A stretch of DNA of 64,000 bases from Eremophila alpestris peregrina (taxonomy: Eukaryota; Chordata; Aves; Passeriformes; Alaudidae), in contig WMCF01000003.1 in the NCBI GenBank assembly GCA_009792885.1, positions 17,260,297 through 17,324,296 on the forward strand, read 5' to 3'. Shown piece by piece: positions 23,341 through 35,700 of the stretch (position 1 is its first letter; the number at the start of each line of letters is the position of its first letter). Below the pieces are notes generated by a model that was not told the DNA's origin, did no database searches, and saw only the letters and a program-made list of their open reading frames with translations. A program made the position numbers and the translations under genes.

Positions 23341-26300
23341 GGATTTTTACTTTTGCATGTCGGGGAAACCGATCACGTTAGGAAACGCGATGTATTGCGA
23401 CAGGGAAGTTATTGTCCTTTCTGTGGATCGGGGTGCTCATCTTAAAACACGTGTTAGCAGGTCGTGCGTAAAATAATCTAAAGTGATTCATCCGTGTTAG
23501 TAGCCGTGATGTGCTCACAGCATGTTCTTCTCATAATGTCTTTTTCTGTTGAAGAGAAAGACCTTTGTCTGCCTGTAGGAGAGTTTTTTTGTTTAAACAG
23601 GAAATACCTTGAACACAACTAACGGTTTGGGGGTTTTTTGGTGGTTTTATGGGTTTTTTTAGGTCTTAAACGGCTTTCGAGAAAGTGAGCACTCAAAAGT
23701 TTTATATTTTTTAGTCCGTTCGGACTAAAATACACGCACACTGAATTTTAGTCCTTTTTTTGTGTGTGTGGCAGGAAAGCATTACTTCAGATATTGCTTC
23801 AGCATTTATGGGGGGAGTCCAGAGCAAGTTAGAAGGAAGAATAGGAGAGTTTCTTACTTTCCCTGTAAAGGAGTGGTATTGATCAGTGCTTTGCTTTGCC
23901 AGCTTCTCTGCCTCTGAGCACCCATTCATGGAAGTGTTGGCCACAGCCATGTTTCTGGTCTGGGAAGAGTCAATAGCCAAGTTAGAATGGAAAGTCACTT
24001 CACTAACTAGGGTTTTATATGAGTGCAGAGGCACAGAATTAGGAATTAAATATCTTAAAGTTCTGATTACATACTTAATGGACCCCTACTTAAAAGGTTT
24101 TTGGACTGAGGCTTTATATAAATACATTGTTTTTTGTGTTGCTTCGTAGTAACATTGTGGTATGCAACTATTCCACAGCTATTAATGAACTCTTTCTAGA
24201 TCACCCCTGAAAAACAAGCTAGGGCAAATACTAGTATTTTTGTTCTTAACTTAAATCTACAATATATTTTATCTCTCCCCATGTCTGTTGTGTTTAACGT
24301 TTAAATCTTGCTTAGCTTACAGGCCATTTTGGAGAAAACTCTAGGGGTATGAGAATGTGGCCGTTTTCACTGAGGAAACCAGTTGGCTTGGAATAGAAGG
24401 TTTTTCTTTTAGGGAGCTTTTTTTTTTTGATGACAAGCAATAATTTAAACAGCATCTTTGTTGGGTGACAAACTAGGAGGTTGTTTTTCTGACAGAATAG
24501 CTTAAATATCCACCCATTGTGTAGAGACCAACGCACAAGCCTGTGTGATAGTACTGACTTCAACAGATGGGTTTGTGGAATATGTTTTCTTAGCCTGCAC
24601 AGCTGTTTTGTGCAACTTACTCTAGACTGAGGGTACAGACTTTTTGTGGTGCAGAAGAAGTGTTTTGGGAAAATATTGAAAGGAAGTTAAAATCAGATAA
24701 AATTAAATCAAACTAGATCAGCCTTAGTCTCACTGTTGCCATGACACCTCATGTATGTATTCTTAAAACACGTGAAGTTTGTTTGTTTGTGCATTAAGAC
24801 TTGAGGGGTTTTGCAGTCAGTTTTAGCTTTGTTTAGTGTAACAGTAGTAAGTATTGTAAGTGGTTCCTTCCTGGGGAACTTCATTGCTTTGAAATTGGTT
24901 AAGATGTTTTGCAAGTTTCTAAATAAAATTTCTGATGTGTAAACAGAGATACTAAAGATATTAATCGTGTGACACTGGTAAATTATGATGTTGCCCTGAG
25001 TAGATGATGGGCTTGCCAATTTAAAATATGTTTGTTACTAGCAACTTTTACCACATTTATGTTCTGCTTATGACATATCCTGTCACCCCTGTATTTAAAA
25101 AAAGTGGGGTCAATAAAACAGAAGGTTAAAGGAATACTATGATTTAAAAAGAAATAACTGTCAACAGTGCAGGCAGACAAGTACAATCTTAGTCCTCTCT
25201 TATTGGGACTTCTAGGAGTCAGAGATGATAAAGAAGAACAGGGAAGCAGTGTCTGAGTGATGGTGACCCTTGTTTCATAGTTGTGTGTTCTGTGTGGACT
25301 CAGACACTTGATTCCAGCCCTAAGGCCAGCTCTCTATGTTTGCTTGGTTGTAAATCAGAGCCAGTGTGCTCCTAGTGGACAAAGCTCCATCCCAGCAGGA
25401 ATCTCACCATGTCTCAATGGATTTTACCAAACCCTAGAACCATATGGATATCCCTCTACTCTCTCCAAGTTTCAGAAGATTGGTGCAAATGGCTCTGCAT
25501 GTTGCTTGGTTCCACCAGGACTTAAGTCAGAAATGCAGTGTGGAAAGTAACTGAGTTCCTTTTGGGCCAAAGTTGAACCTGGAATATTATAGCTCTGTTT
25601 ATGTAGCACTTGCCTTAGTTAGTAGTAGCTCAGGCTGTTTTTGACCTGGGTCTGCATAGAGGAACCGGAGGTATTTTGCCATCCACAATATAATCAATCT
25701 GCAGCTTAGAGAAATGGCCCAAGGCTAATAAAGTGGGCACCTATGTCATTGTGTCCACTTGGATCAAGGGTGTGCTCTTGAAGGAAGTCTCACAGTCATC
25801 ACTTAGGAAGTTTATTTCATGCTTGTGTGTGCTATTTCAGTGGATAAGCCAGATTCCTTTTGGATGAAAATACATTCAAAAATGCGCTCATACCTACAAA
25901 CTAGCATTTGTTTTAGTGGGATAGGCCTCCCCAAAACGTGTAGTGTGGTCATTAGGGTTTCAAATCCCCTTAGTTTCATTTAACAGACTTGTTCCTATTG
26001 TACTGCTTGCTGGCACAGGCACAGCCTAAACTGACTGCATTTTAAGTCTGGAAACCTAACATAAACCCATCACTTCGGGAGGTAAAGATGTCATTATTTC
26101 AGTATTTTGAGTGGTATCAGGCCAGCTGATCGCTGCTTTTCTTTCTCCTGTATTTTTGTGACCACTGTAACATTCACACAAGTTAAACCCTTGCTTAGAG
26201 AGGTGCTTATTAAACTGTAGCTGTCAAGAATGCTGCTTAAGTTCTGTTTCAGTTGAGGTAATATTTCCTTAAGTCAGCTGAGGTTTTAAAAATGTCAGGA

Positions 26301-29300
26301 CTGTTTAGTTTCTTACTTAGACATTTGAATAAATTGAGGAAGTTGGAAGATCACCGTGTACCTTCCTGAGAGCACAGTAAATGTATCAGAAATTGATCAC
26401 TGAACTGTACAAGGTAGGAGGACAGTTTGCAGAGAAGTTCAAGATGCTGTTCTGAGATGTCTGCAAGTGAATTCTACATAGATCCAGCTTAGCATCTCCT
26501 AACTTATCATACCTAACCTTTGATCTGTAGTTGCTTAGAAATTTGATGCAGACCCCCTCTGACTGTTGGAAGAGTATCTCTGTTTGCAGTGTGTTCTCTA
26601 GCTCCTGACAGAAAAGAATGAGTTATGCAGTTCTCATCAGTAGCATCTTGAATGCATCTTCCTCCCTTGTCCAGATCTCTCACTTCTCAGTGAGCAGTTT
26701 CACTCCTGGAATCTTGATTCTCACAGCTTTCATAACGGAAACAGAATTAAACTGTTGCCTCTGCTGCTTTCACATTAGTAGTTACACAGAGTAGTGAGAA
26801 AGAGACCAAGACTTTAGTTCTAGTTTTGTTCTTAAATGCCACAGGCAGCAGAGTTGCTAGGATTGGTCCATGTAAGAATTAAGTCAGTAACAGGGCAGGT
26901 TTCTAGTTGCTGTGAAAGTAATTGTACAAATGTGGGGGGAGAAGGAACGGTGCTTTGAAATGGACTGTTGAAGCCCTGTATATAACTGTGTCCAAATAAT
27001 CTTGGACAAACAAAGATTTGTTTGTTCTCTTCTTACTGCCTTTTTCCTTTTATGCAGCAACAGTAACTTTGTTGACTGTTAAATCTTTGCTTTTAAAATG
27101 TAAATTATTAAAAAAACCCAACCAAACAGTTCCATCTCCATGCATATGTGTAACATCCACTGGGTATGGTATGTTTCAGCATCTTTAAATTCAAAGAACT
27201 GATTCACCTCTGAGTCCCCAGGCTTTTATTGTTGGCATCTCCAAAATGATAGCTCAGATGGAGTGCTAATCAGAGCAAGAGGAGGGATTGCACCTACAGG
27301 CAGCCTGGAAAATTACTTGCCCAATTGTTCTTACATGTTTTACAGACCAGCCTTAGTATCTTGTGGATCTCTGATGGTGCAACTCTGTTGTAGCCTATTT
27401 AGAACCATTTCAGATCCAGTTGCTTATTGGTTGTACCATCTGCCCCAAAAGAGCTTTGAATTTTATCCAGTTGTTTATCAGCTTGAAATGTAGGTAAGAA
27501 GTGAGAGCCTTAAAGATCTTAATTTTGTGGTTTTTCCATTGGCTATTTTTTTTTCTACATGTGAAAGTTTCAAGTAGTGATACCAAGGCAGATAAGGGCG
27601 TGATACCAAGGCAGATAAGGGTGTTCCCTTCCATACCATACAAGTCCCAGATTCTAGATGAATGTCAAGTGATGTACATGTAGTCTAAGAGGCAATAAGC
27701 AACTTCTTTTTTATTTAAATAAAATTGCATACATATTTGCTGTTTTTCTTCGCTTATACGGTTCTAAAAATTCAGGAATTGCAGAAAGGAAATGTGTTCT
27801 TAGGCATAAGGATTCTAAAAGGGAGGGGAGATTTTATGTTTAGTAGATTGTGTAAAAGCTTTATTGAACTGTTGGAAAAATGTTTGCATTTGCTCTCTTA
27901 TTTCTTCTGCCATCTTAGACCTTGTGTCACAGGAGTGTTCATTGTTTTGCCGGGTGACATATTGATAAATGCCCTTAGGGGCCAATTAATAAATGCCCTC
28001 ACCACATACCTTATGGAATGGATGTCTTTGTAAATGTTTCCTTGGATGAGTCATGTGATAGGGTTATATACATGGTTTTAGACCAGAGTAAGTAAGTTCT
28101 GATGTTAAAAGGTATTACCGAATGCATTTGGGTTTCTCTTTCATCCTTTCCAGTCTGCTATATACATTTATCTCTCATAGTTGTTTCCAGAATGTGAGGT
28201 AATAAAGTTCTTCTGTGCGATTCTGTTTTTAGAATTTTTTCAGATCTTTCAGATGTACATGCTATTATGGTAGAGTACTGATGCTATCTTTTACTTCCAA
28301 TATTTAAGACTAATGCTTGTTCTTGAACAAGTCTGGAGGGTACATCTGTTTCCAACAAAACTTGATGTGTGCTCAGTACCATTGTGTTCCTGCCTTGAAG
28401 AAAGCACATTCCAATCTACAGTTCTGCTGTATGTTATCAGAATTTTGCTTACCAGAACTCTGTTTCTCCAGACAGCCTTGCTTCAGTTTTGACTCATAGC
28501 TGCCTGTTTGGAGAGCTGTCAGTGCAGATCTGATGCTGTAGGTTGTGAGGCAGTCTGTAGAGTCCAATGAGAAATGTGAATGTTTCTGCTGACAGCTCAC
28601 TGGGTTCTTGTCATTTGTGATTCATATTCACATGAGCCACTGTGTGTGAACTTCTCCAATGCTTCCTCAGTGCACTGTGAATGTAGGTATATGCTCAGCA
28701 GTAATATTGGGACCAGTTTTGGGTTTTTAAGAACTGAGGGCTAACCTTCTGTGAAGACTTGACAGTGTAAGGTTACTGAAACAATACTGGGAGCAAGAGT
28801 GCATGCTTAGTTGTATAAAGGGTGATCTTGAGTGTTTTATGACTGGGTGGTGTCTGTTTCAGGGTCAGTAATATGCATGTAAAATAATAATATGAATGGA
28901 AAATGGTGTTTGAAATAATCTTTACTCTCTATGGAGGCATGTTGACACTCAGCCCACGGGCTGATGTCCAAGTTGTGCTCTAGGAGATTTGTGGAATGGG
29001 AAGTTAAAAACAGACCACAGAACCCTCTTTTAAGCTTTAACTCTCTCTCTCTGCTGGAATTTGAGAACCTTCCCAATGTCATCTTAAATACAACCCCCAT
29101 TAATCCTGAGCATGATGATGTCCCAGTTCTTTCTGGTGTCTTGTTCTGGTGTCAGTTGTATTGTGTGTGATCATTTCTTGTACAACAGAACTACTTGCTT
29201 TATTGCAAATGTGCTACAAGATCAGTTTTGCTTTCAAGTACGGCAAAGATTGTTTTATTTTAAAGAAACTGTACAAACTTTTAAATGCATTTTATTGGTA

Positions 29301-29616
29301 TGAGGAGTCAGCTCTGTTTGTTTAGTTTAAAAATCTTGTTATAAAAACAAATTGCTTTGTTTTTCACTTCATTCTGAAACACTTCCTTAGAAGTGCTATT
29401 TTTAATTGAGAAAGAAGACATCTACTACATCTGTAGATGTAACATAATGAATAGCTGGGGGGGGGGGGAAAGCTGAAAAAAATAATTTTAGTTTGTCGTT
29501 GAATGTCCATATAAAAATTTAAAATAATTATGGATGGACACTTACAACTTCACTGCTTTTGTAATTCACATTTGGGAACTGACTAGTACAAGTTTCCTTT
29601 TCTGTCTTTTTACCAG
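22956..29616 (+). other. RBM25: RBM25 intron 1 (6.7 kb)
   Basis: The intron separates the non-coding first exon from the first coding exon. It is T-rich on the sense strand. It contains a 23-bp tandem duplication (27578-27623), a partial short repeat near 27960-28000 and a run of 13 G at 29457-29469. No conserved exon or RNA gene was recognised. Confidence 0.75.
27578..27623. repeat. 23-bp tandem duplication (2 copies)
   Basis: Two head-to-tail 23-bp copies beginning TGATACCAAGGCAGATAAGG differ at one base (C/T near the end). It lies in RBM25 intron 1. Confidence 0.95.
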
Positions 29617-29631
29617 ATTGTGACTGCAAGA

Positions 29632-29737
29632 ATGTCTTTTCCACCTCATTTGAATCGCCCTCCTATGGGAATCCCAACACTTCCCCCTGGGATCCCACCT
29701 CCACAGTTTCCTGGTTTTCCTCCACCTGTACCTCCTG
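29632..29737 (+). CDS. RBM25: RBM25 coding exon 1 (residues 1-35)
   Basis: The exon starts at 29617 (TTTTTACCAG acceptor) with a 15-nt 5'UTR before the ATG. It encodes MSFPPHLNRPPMGIP and the proline-rich start, and ends one base into a Gly codon at GTAAGT. Confidence 0.97.
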
Positions 29738-32700
29738 GTAAGTTACATTAATATATGGAAGTATTGTAGAAATTATTTGTTGATATTATTCTGAATTCTT
29801 TTAAAAGCCAGTAACTTCTGTAAATCATACATCTCAGTCACTCTGATTTGTATCACGTTGCAGTTGAGTTTCTCATTTTCTCACACATCACATAACGTGA
29901 GCAAGCTCCTTTTGGTCTACCTAAAACTGTTTGCTTTTGACCAGAAATGAAATACTGGACCATTCTTGAGCCTTTATTCAAGACTGAAGCTGGGTGGTGA
30001 TTTCTGTTAATATTAGGTGTTCCAAAGTCACTGTTTTGACAGTAATCCATTGTAATAGCCTTTGGAAGCTCTTGGGTATTCTGAGTACATATAATGTGAA
30101 AATAGAGGAGTAACTTTAAGAGAAGGTCCTACTTGTTGCTTTGTTTTCCTCCATTTTTGATGTCTCACTTTCTTTTGTTTCTTGTATTCTTTCCTCCACA
30201 CATCTTGGAAATTTACATTTATCCTTATCACTTCTTCTAATATTCCCAAAATTATTCCTGCCTTTTTTCTTTGTTCATCTCTAAGATCAGGCTCTGGTTT
30301 TTGAGTTGAGATTTTTAACTTGTTGGCCTGGAACAATTTTCTGTACATTGTGAGTGCACATAATGATGGCTGGAGGCAGGAAACCATAGAGCAAGTGGGA
30401 GAGGGGAATACATCAGAGAATTACCTCTCCAGAATTCATCACAAGAGCTGCAGAAAATAACACCTGTCTTGTTTGTATTGTCTTAAACTGTTGTGCAGGA
30501 GTGTTTTGTAGACAATGGAGGCATTCAAAAAACAGATGGTTGAACTACAAAAATATTTCTGCACATCATTTTTCAGGCTTATCTTTACTTCCATTAATTT
30601 TTCTAAACATTTTTTCTTGAGAACCATGAGATGTTACCTATGTTCTGATAAAGACAGAGTTCTTGCTTAGGTGACATCCTGCCATCAAAAATTGAATTTT
30701 AAAATAGTATAAAACACCAGATACTTAAAAAATTACTTTCTTAAATATATTTTAAAATGCCTGATATAATTTTCTGCTCTGAACATTTTGCTTCTTAGCA
30801 TGTGTGACAAAGATCTTTTTGTTCACTTGTGTTTAAATAGTCTTGTTTTAGTATTAGGAATCTGAATAGTATGTAGAGTGGAGAAGCCTAGTATTAGGTG
30901 AGAATAAAATCTTTCTCTGCACAAGAGAAACATGATTTGCTTACTCGTGCAGACAACGTATTTTGACGTGTAGAGGATATAGATCTCACTTCTTAGTATA
31001 AGCTCATCAGTAGTGCTGAAAATGCCACAGAGATTTTATGAAAGTCTGCTCTGAATTTAGTCCATATGTAAGATCACAATTTTAGTGGGTTGTACTATTA
31101 TCTTTAGCTAGCTGCTTGGTCAAAAATTCATGTCTTACTTATCTCAGCCTGTAATTTTTTTAAAGTTTCAACTGGAGTAATTTGCTTGCATAATAATGAA
31201 GTTAGGAAAGCTGGTTTGCTGTACTTAAGAATACAGTTGCTAAAACCAGGAAGTTCTAGCATTTCCCAATATTAGTGTGGAAGATTTGATAAGGAGGTGA
31301 CTGATAAATCTCTGAAGATTATTGGATACCACTAAGATGTGAAGAAACCCCATTTTGCTTGCCAGAAATGCTGAAGTAGGTCAGGCCTGCAGACCATTTA
31401 GGCTGATGCATTGTGTGGGCAGTCGGACTAGAAGGCAGTATTTAGGGTGGGTCTGTATCCGTGTCTGCTTTCTGAGTCTGTTGCTTCATACAACTGTAGT
31501 GTTAGGGATCTTAGAGTATGATCTTTTGGTTGTTCTTTGTCTTTTTCTGGACCTGTCATTTATGTTTCCTGATGATGCCAAATATTTCAGTGGATTTTTG
31601 TCGCTTTTGCTGAACATTGGGCAGATAGTTTCATAGAAGTATCAGTGATAACACAAGTGTGTTTACCGAGTTGTAAGTTTAAAAGCCATTGTGATAAATA
31701 TAAAAACTTTAGGGCTGCACAGCCAGTCTTGTTGGGGAGTAGTTGCTACAGTCTGTGAGATGCCATGGTGTATAAAAACTGAGAACATGGGACAGCAATA
31801 CAGTTTTGATTGTCTGAATGGTTTGGAGGAATAAGAGGTAGTATGACCTTAATATGAAGGGACTGAGGAAGAGGATTGAGAACTGGAGAAAATAAAAAAT
31901 AGCATAAATAAAGCAAAATCAGAGTGGATAAGGACAAAACTGGAGAGGATGTCTGAGAAGTGTTTAAGACTAAACACTAGAGAAAGTGGGGGAACAAGTC
32001 CAGTGGTAGTAGGTTGCAGAAGTTTGTTTAGGATTTTCTGAATACAGCAATAAAAGAAGGATCAAAAAGGAGGGATTAAGAGGGGAAAAAAAAATGGAAG
32101 CTTTTTGTAGAATAAAAAAAAATAGGTAGGATCCCTGTGAATAACATGAGATTGACTTCACTGTTCTCAAGTCTCAAGGTGTCTGCTGACCAATAAGTAG
32201 TTTTGATGAAATCCATTCACTTAATCTATTGAACCTCTAGCAGCTGGCATGGAAAGATAAAGAGCCTTTCTTATAATCAGATGTTGGCTCATGAAAGTAC
32301 TTAAAGCTGCCAGTGAATTCAGTAGTGTAAAAGAGGTATTGCATGGTTTAATCTGATTAAATATTAATTTAAAATATTGTTTATTATTAATTGTTTAATA
32401 TTATTAAAATTCAATATTGCTCTAAATTAAGTGTTGGAAACTGCCAAGTGAAGTATTCAGCAGCTTCTCAATAGAGGTTTTTTATGCTGCCTTCATTAAG
32501 CTATTCCATAAAGAGTGGCATGAAGCCTGGTGCCATTCTCTACAGGGCCTCATCCCTAAAGCCAAGTGCAGAAATGATTGTGCTGAACAAGATCATCTGT
32601 AGGGCATCAGCTGCCTTTGCTCTCAGGAATTCCTTGCCTCATCCATCACCCCACTGTCTTCTAGAACATTATTGTGGCTTGAATATACTCTGAAAATAGA

Positions 32701-35700
32701 TTTGTTTGTGACAAAGTTGGAATGGTAGTACCAGAAAGTGATGAGGATGCCTGTGGTATGTTAGTGTACTGTGTTGGAATGCTTAAGGAATTACTGGTAA
32801 TCAGGACAGTGAAATTCTTATTTGACCAAAATTGCTGTCTAGTTTGAAAATCATGTCTGCAATAATTTCATTTGTATTCATCAGTTCTCAAACAGGGCAG
32901 ACTAACATTAATGTATTGTCTTTCTCAGGGACCCCTATGATTCCTGTACCAATGGGCATTATGGCTCCTGCTCCAACTGTAAGTATTGCAGTAAGGATGA
33001 TATTATAGCCAAATAAAATGGAGAGTAAAACTTAGTAGATTTCAACAGTGTTTTTGTTTTGCTCTATTCCATCAGAATTCTATTGTGAAGCAAATGCTTA
33101 ATTTTAAATGCAACTATAATGCAAATGTTATGCTAATTTCTGACCTAGACAGACTTTGAAGTAATGTCTGGAGCTACCAGCTGCAGAGATGAAGCAATTA
33201 CTTTTTTTTGTATTCTCTCAAATACGGACAGTGGTTTAGGCTTTGTCTTTGGATCATGTGTGCTCTTCCTGTGCAGTATGGTTAGATCAGGGGGATTCCA
33301 AGTCTCTTGCTCTGGAGTTGGTAGCCCTGACCTAGTACCCTGGAGGCATTACCTCAGCCAGGTTTATAAGGCTATTCTGCAGCACTGCTGGGTTGTGCAA
33401 AAACATGTGATTTGACAAGCTTACACATAAGCTTGGTGTCTCCATGTTGCATGAAAAGGAATAGTTGCATGTAGTAGCCATCTGTGGAAAAGCAAATGAA
33501 AGGTTTCTTTGTCTGTCTTACTAATTTCAAGTTGGAAGGGAGGTTTATGATTTTTGGGTGGAAAAAGTATGCTTTAAAATATAAATGTTACTTCAAGGTG
33601 AATTACCATTTGTGCAATTTTGCAGAAGTGAAATCTCCCAAAAATACAGAATTTTTTGATAGCTTGTATCATCTCCTACAGGAGGATATGTTCATGGTAA
33701 CCAGTGTGTTTGAAACAGAGATACTGAAACTAATTTATTACTCAGTTTCGTGATTAAAATAACTTTTAGTAAGTGCCACTTCTAGAAGGGTGTTCTGAGA
33801 AGAGAGACTGTGCATAAGGACTGTTAAGTCTTAGGTGGAAGAAGTGTAGCAGAATGAAGCAAATGATCATGCTATCTTTGTGCAGTTAATTTACAGATGT
33901 TTGCTCCTTAACCTAAAGAGGCTTTGGGTTGTGTGTTCATTAAATAAAGCTGTAGTGTTTATTCACTGTGTGGAAGCTTTAGGATCATGTGTCCATTGAA
34001 GCCTTTGAGCCAGAGTTACTTTTCTATTCCAGCTTGGTTTTTACACTCTTGGGTAAGGTAATTCAAGTTCCAGTGACTCAGATGTCAAAAACCTGTTATT
34101 TGTAGGAGAAATAATACCTAATGTTACTGTATCCTCAACTTGAGACCTCCAGAGGCTGCGTTCAGTTACACCTTTTGTTATCTTCCTTTGCTAGAAAATG
34201 GCCATCTTTTTTTGTGTTGTAAAAAGTATTAAAGCCTGAATTGCTTATTGGTGTCTTACTCCATAAGCCTAACTAAGCTTTGTATGAAAATTCAAATTTG
34301 AATTAAGCATGCATCCCTAAGTCTTATGTCATACTGATTTAAATAAAAAACCAAACCAATCCAATGCTTTATTTTACAACTTCTCCTCCTCTTTATAGGT
34401 GTTAGTTCCTACCACAGTGTCTATGGTTGGCAAACATTTGGGTGTCAGAAAAGACCATCCTGGCTTAAAGAACAAAGAAAATGATGAAAACTGCGGTCCC
34501 ACTACTACTGTTTTTGTAGGCAACATTTCAGAGAAGGCCTCAGACATGCTCATACGGCAGCTTCTAGCAGTAAGTACAGCAGACTGCTGGGTAAATTGCA
34601 TCCCTGGCTGATGAATAAAGTAATGACCCACAAGCAGTGCATTGAAACTAAAAGCACTGGAATAGCAACCCACTAATGCCTGAATTCAATAAGAGAAGAG
34701 TACAGCTTTTTTACACTATAGATATCTGTGAATATAGCTGTATTTCATTTTTGGTAGAGTTTACCCTTTTTAAATTGTATAGTCTTTTGCAAAAAGTGGT
34801 TACATTTTTGAAATGTTTTGAATATAAAATAATAATTAATGATACTTCTCTTAATTGCAGAAATGTGGTTTGGTTTTGAGCTGGAAGAGAGTGCAAGGTG
34901 CATCTGGAAAACTTCAAGGTAACTGTTGATGCTTTTCAAAAATTCTAGATATACTCTTGTTTTTATTAACTGGCAGCTTTTTAATATCTTGCCACATTGC
35001 TATTCTTAATAATTTTACATTTTAAGATGCTGTAATATGACAGCTGTGAAATACTTTCTTGTAAAGGGCTAGTATTTTCTGGAATTGAGAATAAAGTAAT
35101 ATAATTGAGAAAGGTCAAGTGGAAAAATGTCTTGAGAGCCTAGTTTTGCTTACCTTTCTTTTCTGAAATGGAGTGATTTTATGGAGTATTCCTGAGAAAG
35201 CTTTGCCAGTTTGGACTTAGCCCCCAAAGGAAGATACTATTCTAAAAGTTTTACAGGTCACTTCCAATAATATGTATTGTCCTTCTCTATGAAGGAGGTT
35301 TTTCTGATGTAAAATTTTCCTTTCCTATTGTCAAGTTGAACTGATTTAATTTTTTGTGAACTTTCTCCAGTGATTTCAGGAAATAGTTTTAGTTACTATT
35401 TTTTGCTGTGTTTTTGTATCTTGCTATGTTTGTGGGGTTTTTTTCTTTTTAAGGATGTAGTTCAGTTCCTTCAGCTTTTTTATCTCTCGCTCTTTTTTTA
35501 TTTTGCTGTCATAAAATATTTTTCTCATTTAAAACTTAAAGTAACTGTTGTGAAGAACCTAGTTTGAAATACCCTTCCCTCTAGGTTAACAGTGAGCTGT
35601 TGATTGATGCCCTTGGTTATCAGAAAATTGCAAATCCACCTGAGATGTCATATAGACTGCATTTCTTAGTTAAGACAGATATGTCAAAAGTTTTACAAAC

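Noticed and set aside
22526..23476. 316-codon plus-strand and 217-codon minus-strand ORFs
   Set aside because: They run through the RBM25 CpG island and are Arg/Pro/Gly/Ala-rich on both strands, as expected from stop-poor GC-rich DNA. No domain, and they overlap the promoter and first exon.
25940..25985. tRNA-like B box (GGTTTCAAATCC)
   Set aside because: No matching A box or foldable acceptor stem at the proper distance; chance similarity.
29457..29469. Run of 13 G as a possible G-quadruplex
   Set aside because: A single homopolymer run without three further G-tracts nearby; more likely a simple slippage tract.
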